Positions 44,931-52,820 of a DNA stretch of 64,000 nt are shown one piece after another (within the stretch, counting starts at the first letter, position 1; each line of letters opens with the position of its first letter). This DNA comes from CAVRAW01 sp963716135. GTDB taxonomy: Bacteria; Planctomycetota; Planctomycetia; Pirellulales; JADZDJ01. The translations under genes and the position numbers were made by a program. A model generated the notes under the pieces. The model worked only from the letters and a program-made list of their open reading frames with translations. It was not told the origin of the DNA and made no database searches. Location of the stretch: contig OY970289.1 in NCBI GenBank assembly GCA_963716135.1, positions 2,108,001 through 2,172,000 of the forward strand, given 5' to 3'.

Positions 44931-45900
44931 GTTTCGCGCAAAGACGCAAAGGCGCGAAGAGGAACGGGTCTCGCGCAGAGGCGCGGAGAAGCGGGAACCG
45001 CAGATGGACGCAGATCGACGCAGATGCAGGAGGTCGGAAGGGGAAGACGGAAAGGAATGAGCGGGTGAAGACGTGAGATGTCAGGAGTCTAGGGTCGGGA
45101 ATCAGGAGTCGGGGGCGCGCGGAAAGGCACCGGCGGCGATGGCCGTGAAAAACGCAAAAAGGCGCGAAAAAATTTGGCGCTCGTCCGCCGTGGCGGGTCG
45201 GGCCATTCGACTGGTTGGCGCTTGCTTTGGGCAGGCCCCTTTCTGAACCTGCTTACGGCTTGTGCTTTGAGTCGAAGCAAAAAATGCGACGGTTGCGAGC
45301 CGTCGCCGACAAGCGTCGGCCGGGATCGGGGTCCACGACTTTCTCGCTTGCCTGCCCGAGCCGGCCACATGAGCAGCGCGTCTGGTGAGAGACGCGGCTA
45401 CGTGGCGGACGAGCACCTGGGTTAGTGCCTGATGGTGACCGCCCCGAGTTGTTGTTCCGCGCACGCTAACCCCGTGGCACGGCAAAGCACTGAAGTTTTC
45501 AGTGTACCGGAGGCTCATTCCTCGGCCCGCTTTGGGACAAGGACTTTACCCTCCGGCCTCAGGCGGCGAAAGGTTTCCCGATGTCGGCACGCCAGAGGCG
45601 GACGTCCTGGTCCGGCATACTACTTTGGCTGAGCTCAATTGGCCGAATCGTCTGAGTGTTGTTTAGCACGAAAGTGGCTCAGTTGGCAAGGAAGTTTTTG
45701 GGCCACGACTTTGCAGAAGCGCGTCGCAAGCGAACGCGGCTAAAACGTGAGGGAGTAATTTCTAAATGGCAAATTTGGGGCTTGACGTACGCGCAGATTA
45801 ACCACAATGACACCACGCAGGCTGGAACTGCAGAATGAGGGGGATGGATGCAGATGACGGAAAGAGCTTTGTATAAAGCCGAATGCGGTATGCTCGATGC
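44931..45900. other. Long intergenic region without a gene
   Basis: About 970 bases between uppP and the HAF-repeat gene. The first 250 bases are a mosaic of dispersed repeats (separate entry). The rest contains hairpin-prone pieces such as GCGACGG...CCGTCGC near 45288-45308. Open frames here are short, overlap on both strands and lack recognisable domains. I find no supported gene, tRNA or promoter, though eroded gene fragments cannot be excluded. Confidence 0.65.
44932..45177. repeat. Mosaic of several different degenerate repeats
   Basis: In order: CGCAAAGGCGCGAAGAG units; CGCGCAGAGGCGCGGAGAAG; CGCAGATGGACGCAGATCG and ACGCAGATG (like 19687-19785); GTCAGGAGTCTAGGGTCGGG (like 6668-6695); AAAACGCAAAAAGGCGCGAA, which is nearly the reverse complement of 47842-47868. 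At least five repeat types that occur singly elsewhere are lined up here. Confidence 0.75.
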
Positions 45901-46990
45901 TCAGCGTTTAACTCCAAAACGCCCGACGGTCATAAAAATCGCGACTCCGAAACCAAGCAGAACGATTGTGGACGGTTCGGGTACTGGAACCAAGATCACA
46001 GCGTGACCGTTTGCGTCGGCGGCAATCCAGCCGTTGGCATTGATGTCTTCAGCGTAAGAAACCGTCCATCCTAAACTTTGAGAATCCAGATAGTTATTCA
46101 GGTCATACATGGTTCCGGCGGAATAAATGAATCCATGCTCAATAGCATTTCCGATAAGGTATGACCCACCAACAACGTTACCCGAGGCGTCGATGCTTTC
46201 GCCAAAGCTGCTTCCACCAAGACTTCCCAAATCGTGCATCGTACCGCCGCTAAACAAAAAGGCGCAGTGCCGTTGAATTGTTAATGAACGATGTACCAAC
46301 AGCTTGAGCCGAATCGTTTACATCGTGCGCAGCAGAGTTATTGTCTCCGCCGAGATTTCCTAAATTCGTCTTTGTGCCATCGGAAAACAACACAGCGAAA
46401 GCGTTGCCGCCACCTGTTTCTGCATCTCCGGCGACAATTCCCGAGGGGCTAACACCGAGGGCGATGCTGTTACCGCTATTTGTCGGACTAAGTGTTCCAA
46501 GATCTGTTAAAGTGCCAGATTGGTATTGGAAAGCGCGATTTCGAAGGCCATTGTTGTATTGGCCGACAATTTTTCCCGAAGCATCAATGCCATATGCATG
46601 GCTGTCGCGTGTTCCGGAGATGTTCAGGTCGGTCATGGTACCGGCACTGTAAACAAAGGCATGGGATGGCGCGTTGGTACCCGTAAGGCGCGATTGTCCA
46701 ACAATTATCCCGGAGTCGTTTATGTCTTCGGCGACACTGGTTGAACCACCGAGCGTTCCGAGATCGATCATTGTGCCCCCTGAGTAGAGGAATGCGTGTT
46801 GAGCGCCGCCTGACGTGAACGAATAGCCCACAACTTGCCCAGACGCGTTAATGGCGCGAACAGTACTTCCCCCACCACCTAACGTGCCTAGGTCGACCAC
46901 GTGGTACTGTGGAGGTGCGGCGCTGGCGCACGAAGCTAGAAAATAGCCGCAGGCAACCGTGAGAAGGAACAGAGCTAAATAACGACTCAT
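45901..46990 (-). CDS. HAF-repeat PEP-CTERM exported protein (frameshift near 46262)
   Basis: About 360 residues from ATG at 46990. Signal peptide MSRYLALFLLTVACGYFL...ASAAPP. Then come six or more HAF repeats of the form HAFLYSGGTMIDLGTLGG ... AEDINDSGIIVGQS, and a PEP-CTERM sorting tail VPEPSTIVLLGFGVAIFMT ending in RFGVKR. The frame shifts near 46262 between FINNSTA and HxAFLFSGGTMHDLGSLGG. Probably exported and processed by an exosortase; function unknown. Base composition is visibly more AT-rich than most neighbours. Confidence 0.85.
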
Positions 46991-47117
46991 TAGCAGCTCA
47001 TCGCTCGTAAGAAATTCCTGGCCGAGGACTAACAATTGGTTTTGGTTTGATTGAAAACCTCGCAGATTGTAACTGTATTCTGCGACAACAGCCAGCAATT
47101 TGCTCATTCAAGCAAAA

Positions 47118-47267
47118 ATGAATGGACATCGTCTTCCGTCTTTTGTTGTCTTGGAAATTCCTGTGCCGGTGAGCGCGGAGATTCAGGCGATTCGGGAGCG
47201 GTTGGGAACGCCGGTCGGGCGGTTGCCGGTGGAAATTACGGTGGCGGGGTCGGCGATTAGCAGTTAG
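47118..47267 (+). pseudogene. Truncated 2'-5' RNA ligase-like gene fragment
   Basis: 49 codons: MNGHRLPSFVVLEIPVPVSA, EIQAIRERLGTPVGRLPVEI, TVAGSAISS. The segment LPSFVVLEIP...RLPVEITVAGS resembles the N terminus of the 2'-5' RNA ligase superfamily as I recall it. The reading frame ends exactly where a degenerate AGCATTCAG repeat starts (47256), so the rest seems lost. It could instead be a short independent gene; family recognition is tentative. Confidence 0.4.
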
Positions 47268-47301
47268 CGCTCAGCATTCAGCAGTGAGCATTCAGTAGCC
47301 C
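47256..47301. repeat. Degenerate AGCATTCAGCAGTG repeat
   Basis: Tandem-like AGCAGTTAGCGCTC, AGCATTCAGCAGTG, AGCATTCAGTAG units, abutting and truncating the preceding reading frame. Confidence 0.7.
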
Positions 47302-47326
47302 CCATTCCCTGCTCGACAGACGGACC

Positions 47327-47332
47327 TATAAT
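47327..47332 (+). promoter_or_regulatory. Candidate -10 element for ssrA
   Basis: TATAAT, 60 bases before the mature tmRNA 5' end, which would give a precursor with a leader of about 50 bases. No good -35 at the right spacing is seen, so confidence is modest. TTGACA (47332-47337) overlaps it, but lacks a matched -10. Confidence 0.35.
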
Positions 47333-47392
47333 TGACAACAGCGTTTATTGTCCCAAGCAGTGTTTATTGATCCGAGTACGGATGGACGATCT

Positions 47393-47753
47393 GGGGGCGA
47401 ACTGGGTTCGACCGGATAGGTTGAGGTGAATGGCGGCGTGCCGTGGAATGGTCATCAGGCCACGTAAAAAGTTGACCACATTTTAGTTGCCAACAGCAAC
47501 TTTGCTTTGGCCGCCTAGTAATAGGCGTCCCCGACTGCGGGTTTTTGTCGGAGAGACCCAAAAGTCGGTTGCCAATTCCGAATCGTCGAAGGTCACCGCC
47601 GAGTAGCCCCTCGATTAAAAACAGTTCTTGGCTGGCTCGCGAAGGACCCTGCCCACTGGGGCCCAGCGAGCGACAGCGTAAATGAATGGGCTACGCACGT
47701 AGAAGCTGTCACTGAAATATCGCGGGACGCGGGTTCGATTCCCGCCGCCTCCA
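47393..47753 (+). ncRNA. ssrA: Transfer-messenger RNA (tmRNA)
   Basis: Rescues stalled ribosomes. The 5' end GGGGGCGAACTGGGTTCGAC and the 3' end GGGTTCGATTCCCGCCGCCT plus CCA-like TCCA form the tRNA-like domain; the acceptor pairs GGGGGCG with CGCCTCC, discriminator A at 47753. The next bases are TTT, so the terminal CCA is not encoded and must be added. The tag reading frame at 47489-47515 encodes ANSNFALAA, followed by TAG and TAA; GTT just before may be the resume codon. Length 361, one-piece form. Confidence 0.97.
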
Positions 47754-47761
47754 TTTGCAGA

Positions 47762-47870
47762 CAGGGAGATTTGAGACAAGGAGAAGAGGAGAGGATCAGA
47801 AGAGCAGAAGATCAGAGGAGCAGAAGGGGAGACGTTTTATATCTTCGCGCCTTTTTGTGTTTTTCGCGGC
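47762..47870. repeat. GA-rich repeat followed by a CGCGCCTTTTTGTG element, after tmRNA
   Basis: GAGATTTGAGACAAGGAGA (47766-47784) is an exact 19-base match to 51832-51850. GATCAGAAGAGCAGAA units follow (like 11561-11609), then CGCGCCTTTTTGTGTTTTTC, near-complementary to about 45148-45172. Confidence 0.8.
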
Positions 47871-47896
47871 CGCGCGCCTGCATCCTGCGCCCTGGT

Positions 47897-48652
47897 TCAC
47901 TTTAGATACTTCTCATAGATCTTCTGATATTCGCCGCTGGCGCGCAAGCGTCGCAGGCCGGCGTTGAAGGCGTCGCGCACCTGCTGGCTTTTGAAGCTGA
48001 TGCGGAATTTCGTCTTGGGGGGAAAGATTTCGTGATAATCTAGCGCGGCCGACGTATCGACTTTGCCCGACAGTTCCTTCGTGAACCACTTGAACACCGC
48101 CTCGTCGATCACAATCACCTCGGCCTGGCCCTGCCAGAACATTTCGACCTGCTGCTTCTGGTCGGCGATTTCTTGGTACTTTTCGCGGTAGGCGGCTTGG
48201 ACCGTGGGAGCGAACAGTGCCGCAAACTCCGGCCCCAGATCTTCGTATGCGTTTTGCCAGGCCACGATCGATTTGCCTTTGAGATCGGCGATGCTGGCGA
48301 GCTTCAGCCCGGAGCTGCGCTTGGTGATGGCGGCGTTGTGGAAGGTGATGTAGTTGTCGGAGTAGAACGTGCCATCGTCGGCTTCGATCACCGTCGCGGC
48401 GGCGTCCACCCCGTCGGTCGCGACGGCACGGGGCAATTGGCCGTAGGGCATTTGCTTCACGCTGAAGGTGTAGCCTTGCGGCAAAAGCGCGCCGCGAACA
48501 ATGTCGATTTCGATGCCCGATCGAGCGTGGTCCATCACGTACGGCGGCGTATCGAGCGTGAAAGCGATGACCAGTTCCTCGGCGCGGGCCAAGGGCGCCA
48601 GAACCGTCATCAGCGATATCGAGATCAGACAACCGGCGATGCGCGACATCAT
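47897..48652 (-). CDS. Periplasmic solute-binding protein (family 3, polar amino acid type)
   Basis: 251 residues. Signal peptide MMSRIAGCLISISLMTVLAP...ARA. The two-lobed SBP_bac_3 pattern follows: ELVIAFTLDTPPYVMDHARSGIEIDIVRGALLPQG, LASIADLKGKSIVAWQNAYEDLG, QAEVIVIDEAVFKWF, ending with RDAFNAGLRRLRASGEYQKIYEKYL. No transporter permease or ATPase gene is adjacent, so it may serve a distant transporter or act as a sensor. The ligand is unknown. Confidence 0.88.
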   Translation of the reverse strand: MMSRIAGCLISISLMTVLAPLARAEELVIAFTLDTPPYVMDHARSGIEIDIVRGALLPQGYTFSVKQMPYGQLPRAVATDGVDAAATVIEADDGTFYSDNYITFHNAAITKRSSGLKLASIADLKGKSIVAWQNAYEDLGPEFAALFAPTVQAAYREKYQEIADQKQQVEMFWQGQAEVIVIDEAVFKWFTKELSGKVDTSAALDYHEIFPPKTKFRISFKSQQVRDAFNAGLRRLRASGEYQKIYEKYLK

Positions 48653-48690
48653 CGCGACCTCCGCAAAAGTGAGAGTCCGTTGTTCAGCCG

Positions 48691-49308
48691 TTATTTCCCC
48701 GGTTCAAACGGCAGCGCCGACTTGTGGGCGATCAGGCGCAGCTTGCCGTCGGGGCATTTGCGGAAGACGAAGGTTTTGTCGACCATCACTTCGTCGCCGT
48801 TGGCGTCGGTGAGGTAGACGTTGCCCATCGTGACGGCGACGTCGCCGTGGATTTGGACGCCGTTTTCCGCGGCGTTATTGTCGTATCGCACTTTGGTCCA
48901 GGGCTTCAGCGCGAACCCTTTGTCTTCGGGAAAATCGGAATTGCCGCCGATGAAGTACGACAGCGCGCCGGCTTTGGTGGGACGGAACGTGTTCTTGCCG
49001 TGCGCAAGGGTGGGCTTGAAGAACACCTTGCCATTATCGTAGTCGTACAAATCGGTGATGGCCTGGTTGGCGACGGCCTTGTAGTCGCCGCCGTCGGCGT
49101 ACGTTTTGCCGATCTGCACCAGCGCGTCGCACCAGGCTTGCTGGGCGGCGTTCACTTCCTGTTCGGTGATGTTGGCGAGGCTGTCCTCAACGTTTCGTGT
49201 TTTGACGTCGCCGCTTTTGGCGAAGGCGATGGCCAGCGACAGCGAGGCAATCGCGATGACGATTAAACAGGCAAGGGCAGACCGGACGACAACGAGCGAT
49301 TTCAACAT
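48691..49308 (-). CDS. Exported SnoaL-like (NTF2-fold) protein
   Basis: 205 residues. N-terminal signal or anchor (ALACLIVIAIASLSLAIAFA), then ITEQEVNAAQQAWCDALVQIGKTYADGGDY, YDYDNGKVFFKPTLA, TFRPTKAGALSYFIGG, FALKPWTKVRYDN, MGNVYLTDANGDEVMVDKTFVF and LRLIAHKSALPFEP. This is the family commonly labelled phosphoribosyl-AMP cyclohydrolase, but it lacks HisI motifs and looks like an NTF2-fold protein. Function unknown. The next gene on the same strand is the solute-binding protein, 38 bases away, so the two may be co-transcribed. Confidence 0.8.
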   Translation of the reverse strand: MLKSLVVVRSALACLIVIAIASLSLAIAFAKSGDVKTRNVEDSLANITEQEVNAAQQAWCDALVQIGKTYADGGDYKAVANQAITDLYDYDNGKVFFKPTLAHGKNTFRPTKAGALSYFIGGNSDFPEDKGFALKPWTKVRYDNNAAENGVQIHGDVAVTMGNVYLTDANGDEVMVDKTFVFRKCPDGKLRLIAHKSALPFEPGK

Positions 49309-49506
49309 GGACGAATTCCTCAGTTAGAGCTTGGTTTCATGCGCACTTCGTGGGCAATAGCGCGGCCGCACCCAAAAGGCTAGCATAAATCTCGTACAAT
49401 TTTGGACGGAAATTGTCGGCACTTCGTTGAGAAACGCCTTGTATGGTTGATCGATTTCCGCAGCGAATATCTGGAACGGCCGCAGGCGGGCCGGTAGAAA
49501 TGGTTC

Positions 49507-50766
49507 ATGAGCGAGACGGGTGAAATTGTCGGCGCGCAAAATGTGCGCGAGCTGGTGGACTCGATTTACCGCAGCCAGTCGCGGCGAGTGTTTGCTACGC
49601 TGGTGCGGCTGCTGGGGGATTTTGAATTGGCCGAGGACGCGCTGGCCGATGCGTTTGCCTCGGCGCTGCAGCAGTGGCCGCGCGAAGGGGTGCCGGACAA
49701 TCCGCGGGCGTGGCTGGTTTCGGCGGGGCGATTCAAGGCGATCGACACGGTGCGGCGGCGGGCGCGGTTCGATGCCTCGCTGGGGCAGTTGGCCAATCGG
49801 TTAGATACCGAGGCGCACGATCCGGCGCAGAAGGTCGGCGCCATCGAGGACGATCGGTTGCGGCTGATCTTCACCTGCTGCCATCCGGCGCTGGCCGAGG
49901 AGGCGCGCGTGGCGCTCACGCTGCGCGAAGTGTGTGGGCTGACGACGGAAGAGATTGCCCGGGCGTTTCTCACGACGCCCTCGACGATTGCCCAGCGAAT
50001 CGTGCGCGCCAAGGCGAAGATTCGCGACGCGAAGATTCCGTACGAGGTGCCGACGCGGGAAGATTTGCCCGAGCGACTGGATACGGTGCTGAGCGTGATT
50101 TATCTGGTATTCAACGAAGGGTATTCGGCTTCGTCGGGCACGTCGGTCACGCGGGGCGATCTTACGGGGGAAGCGATTCGGTTGGGGCGATTGATGGCGG
50201 AGCTTTCGCCCGAGCCGGAAGTGATCGGGCTGTTGGCGCTGATGCTATTGCACGAATCGCGCAGCAGGGCGCGGATGTCGGCCAACGGGCAGTTGATTTT
50301 GCTGGACGATCAGGATCGATCGCTGTGGAATCGCCAGCAAATTGCCGAAGGGGTGTCGCTAGTCAATCGGGCGATGCAACCGGGACCTGTCGGAGCGTAT
50401 GCCGTTCAGGCCGCCATCGCGGCAGTGCATGCCGTGGCGGCAAGCCCCGGCGCGACCGATTGGGGTCAGATTGTCGCGCTTTATGATTTGCTGCTGCAGG
50501 CCCAAACGTCACCGGTGATCGAGCTGAATCGGGCGGTTGCGGTGGCAATGCGAGACGGTCCGGCCGCTGGACTTGCGCTGATCGACGGCATCCTGGCCCG
50601 TGGAGTTTTGAACGACTATTATTTGGCGCACGCGGCGCGGGCCGACTTGTGCCGCCGGTTGAGGAGGGTCGACGAAGCCCGGGCCTCTTATCGACGCGCT
50701 TTGGAACTAGCGCAACAACAGCCTGAGCGGGAGTTTATGGAAAGGCGGCTAGCGGAATTGGAATAA
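49507..50766 (+). CDS. RNA polymerase sigma factor, ECF42-type with long C-terminal domain
   Basis: 419 residues, about twice a normal ECF factor. Region 2: VRELVDSIYRSQSRRVFATLVRLLGDFELAEDALADAF and PRAWLVSAGRFKAIDTVRRRARF. Region 4: LIFTCCHPALAEEARVALTLREVCGLTTEEIARAFL and STIAQRIVRAKAKIRDAKIPYEVP. The C-terminal half (TVLSVIYLVFNEGYSASSG ... TSPVIELNRAVAVAMRDGP) is the DUF6596/TPR-like domain of this group. ECF42 genes are known to sit with YCII (DGPF) genes, exactly as here. No anti-sigma factor; the C-terminal domain is thought to control activity. Confidence 0.93.
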   Translation: MSETGEIVGAQNVRELVDSIYRSQSRRVFATLVRLLGDFELAEDALADAFASALQQWPREGVPDNPRAWLVSAGRFKAIDTVRRRARFDASLGQLANRLDTEAHDPAQKVGAIEDDRLRLIFTCCHPALAEEARVALTLREVCGLTTEEIARAFLTTPSTIAQRIVRAKAKIRDAKIPYEVPTREDLPERLDTVLSVIYLVFNEGYSASSGTSVTRGDLTGEAIRLGRLMAELSPEPEVIGLLALMLLHESRSRARMSANGQLILLDDQDRSLWNRQQIAEGVSLVNRAMQPGPVGAYAVQAAIAAVHAVAASPGATDWGQIVALYDLLLQAQTSPVIELNRAVAVAMRDGPAAGLALIDGILARGVLNDYYLAHAARADLCRRLRRVDEARASYRRALELAQQQPEREFMERRLAELE

Positions 50767-50854
50767 TTTTTCGCCGGCCGTCGATTTGCCGCGGCCTCGA
50801 GCGACTACTTAGTGGAAGCAGCAAACCGAACACAAAATACGAGGAGAATCAGCG

Positions 50855-51289
50855 ATGCGATTCATGGTGATTGTGAAAGCCAATAAAGATACTGAAGCGG
50901 GCAAACTGCCCAGCGCGAAGCTTTTGGAGTCGATGGGAAAGTTCAACGAAGAACTGGTCAAGGCTGGCGTGCTATTGGCGGCCGAGGGACTGCGGGCCAG
51001 TTCGAAAGGGGCCCGCGTCAAGTTCTCCGCAGACAACAAGACGCGCACCGTGACGGACGGACCGTTTGCCGAAACGAAGGAGCTGATCGCAGGATTCTGG
51101 CTGTGGAAGTGCAAGTCGCTGGCCGAGGCGATCGAGTGGGTGAAACGGATCCCGTGCTTAATGGATGACGGACAGGAGGGGGAAGTCGAGATTCGCCAGG
51201 TGTTCGAGGCAGAAGATTTCGGCGCCGAATTCACGCCAGAACTGCGCGAGCAGGAAGAAAAGCTGCGGGCTCAAACGGCCGGCCGGTAA
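50855..51289 (+). CDS. YCII-family (DGPF domain) protein, first copy
   Basis: 144 residues. MRFMVIVKANKDTEAGKLPS opens the fold, FNEELVKAGVLLAAEGLRAS follows, and the signature is TVTDGPFAETKELIAGFWLW. A dimeric alpha/beta barrel; biochemical role unknown, although YCII itself has dehydrochlorinase-like relatives. First gene after the ECF42 sigma factor and probably under its control. The C-terminal tail is charged. Confidence 0.9.
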   Translation: MRFMVIVKANKDTEAGKLPSAKLLESMGKFNEELVKAGVLLAAEGLRASSKGARVKFSADNKTRTVTDGPFAETKELIAGFWLWKCKSLAEAIEWVKRIPCLMDDGQEGEVEIRQVFEAEDFGAEFTPELREQEEKLRAQTAGR

Positions 51290-51348
51290 GCGAAGGCGGA
51301 GGGGGGAACGGGGAAGGGGGAATAACGGAGCATTTGGAGTGATTCGAT

Positions 51349-51813
51349 ATGCAAAAAATTACGCCGTTCTTGTGGTTCAACGGGCGGGCGAAGGAAGCGG
51401 TCGATTTTTACGTCTCCGTGTTCAAGAACTCGAAGACGGTGAGCATCACGCCGCTGCCGCCCAATCCGTCCGGGGATGGAAACATCGTTGCCACGTTCGA
51501 GATCGAAGGGCAAGAGTTTGTGGCGCTCGACGGCGGACCGATGTATCAGTTCACGCCAGCGATTTCTTTTGTGGTGAACTGCGAAACGCAGGTGGAAGTG
51601 GATCACTATTGGGGCAAGCTTTCCGACGGCGGACAGCAGTTGCAGTGCGGGTGGGTGACCGACAAATTCGGCGTGTCGTGGCAGATTGTGCCCACCGTGT
51701 TGACACAGTTGATGAAGGATAAAGACCCGGTGAAGAAGAAACGAGTGTTCGACGCCATGCTGCAGATGGTGAAGCTGGATATTCGCAAGCTGCAAGATGC
51801 GGCGGGGAAATAG
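51349..51813 (+). CDS. PhnB-like VOC-family protein, first copy
   Basis: 154 residues. MQKITPFLWFNGRAKEAVDFY, ATFEIEGQEFVALDGGP, FTPAISFVVNCETQVEVDHYWGKLSDGG and CGWVTDKFGVSWQIVPTVL are typical of the COG3865 (PhnB/3-demethylubiquinone methyltransferase-fold) group. A second hydrophobic helix region near the end (DAMLQMVKLDIRKL). Enzymatic role unknown; regularly found with YCII and ECF42 genes. Confidence 0.88.
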   Translation: MQKITPFLWFNGRAKEAVDFYVSVFKNSKTVSITPLPPNPSGDGNIVATFEIEGQEFVALDGGPMYQFTPAISFVVNCETQVEVDHYWGKLSDGGQQLQCGWVTDKFGVSWQIVPTVLTQLMKDKDPVKKKRVFDAMLQMVKLDIRKLQDAAGK

Positions 51814-51820
51814 GATTCCG

Positions 51821-51852
51821 ACATGAGACATGAGATTTGAGACAAGGAGAAT
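51821..51852. repeat. Short repeat shared exactly with the tmRNA-downstream locus
   Basis: Contains GAGATTTGAGACAAGGAGA (51832-51850), identical to 47766-47784, just before the second YCII gene where it also supplies AAGGAG as ribosome-binding site (five to seven bases before the ATG at 51857). Confidence 0.8.
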
Positions 51853-51856
51853 AAGC

Positions 51857-52240
51857 ATGAAATACATGTTGCTGATTTACGCCGGCGAAAAAGTGTTGAG
51901 CGATGAAGAGCGGCAGCATTGCTACGAAGAATCGACGGAGCTGTGCCACGAGCTGAATTCGCGCCATCAATTTCTGGGGGCCAACCCGCTGCAGCCGGTC
52001 TCCACGGCAACCACGGTCAGGATCCGCGAAGGTAAGCGGCTGCTGACCGATGGGCCATTTGCCGAAACCCGCGAGCAGCTTGGCGGCTATTTTCTCGTCG
52101 ATGTGAAAGATTTGAACGAGGCGATCAGCATTGCCTCGCGGATTCCGGCGGCGCGGTGGGGCACGGTCGAGGTGCGGCCGGTCGTGGAGCTTGACAACTT
52201 GCCGACGCAGGGGCCAGCAGCCACTGCGGCTGCACGATAA
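51857..52240 (+). CDS. YCII-family (DGPF domain) protein, second copy
   Basis: 127 residues from ATG at 51857 (AAGGAG upstream). MKYMLLIYAGEKVLSDEE, the segment FLGANPLQPVSTATTVRI, then the signature LLTDGPFAETREQLGGYFLV and IASRIPAARWGTVEVRPV. Different from the first copy in lacking the long C-terminal tail, so the two are not recent duplicates. Confidence 0.9.
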   Translation: MKYMLLIYAGEKVLSDEERQHCYEESTELCHELNSRHQFLGANPLQPVSTATTVRIREGKRLLTDGPFAETREQLGGYFLVDVKDLNEAISIASRIPAARWGTVEVRPVVELDNLPTQGPAATAAAR

Positions 52241-52282
52241 CAACGGGGATGTACTTCTAACTTCCATCTGAGGAATTTTTCT

Positions 52283-52699
52283 ATGATCGTCCAAGCCTAT
52301 TTGACGTTCGATGGCCGGTGCGAAGAGGCGTTGGAGTTTTACAAGAAAGCGATCGGCGCCGAGGTCACGATGGTGTTGCGTTTCAAGGAATGTCCTGAGC
52401 CGGGGGCCAAAGAAAGGATGAAGCCCGGCACAGAGAACAAAATCATGCACTCCGAATTCAAGGTCGGTGACACGACCCTGATGGCCTCCGACGGCCACAT
52501 GACCGGCGAAACCAAGTTCCACGGCTTCGGGCTTTCGATCCTAGTATCGAGCGAGGAACAGGCAGATCGGTTTTTCAAAGCCCTCAGCGAGGGGGGCAGC
52601 GTCACGATGCCGCTGATGCAGACGTTTTACTCGCCGCGATTCGGCATGGTCAAAGACAAGTTCGGTTTGTTGTGGATGATCTATCTGCCGCAGAAGTAA
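52283..52699 (+). CDS. PhnB-like VOC-family protein, second copy
   Basis: 138 residues. MIVQAYLTFDGRCEEALEFYKKAIGAEVTMVLRFKE, IMHSEFKVGDTTLMASDG, FGLSILVSSEEQADRFFKALSEGGSVTMPLMQTFYSPRFGMVKDKFGLLWMIYLP: the COG2764 PhnB group. Fifth gene of the ECF42 cluster in the same orientation. Confidence 0.9.
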   Translation: MIVQAYLTFDGRCEEALEFYKKAIGAEVTMVLRFKECPEPGAKERMKPGTENKIMHSEFKVGDTTLMASDGHMTGETKFHGFGLSILVSSEEQADRFFKALSEGGSVTMPLMQTFYSPRFGMVKDKFGLLWMIYLPQK

Positions 52700-52820
52700 G
52701 CGGCAAGGATCGAGGGGCGAGATTTTGAATTCGCGGATCTTTCGGCGCAGCAGGGTGCGCGACATAATCTTGTCGGTCGAACTTATCTGACAAATCTCGT
52801 TTTAGCTTCGGGAGGAACCT

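Noticed and set aside
48691..49308. Phosphoribosyl-AMP cyclohydrolase (HisI)
   Set aside because: Relatives carry this label, but the protein has an export signal and none of the HisI Cys/Asp metal motifs.
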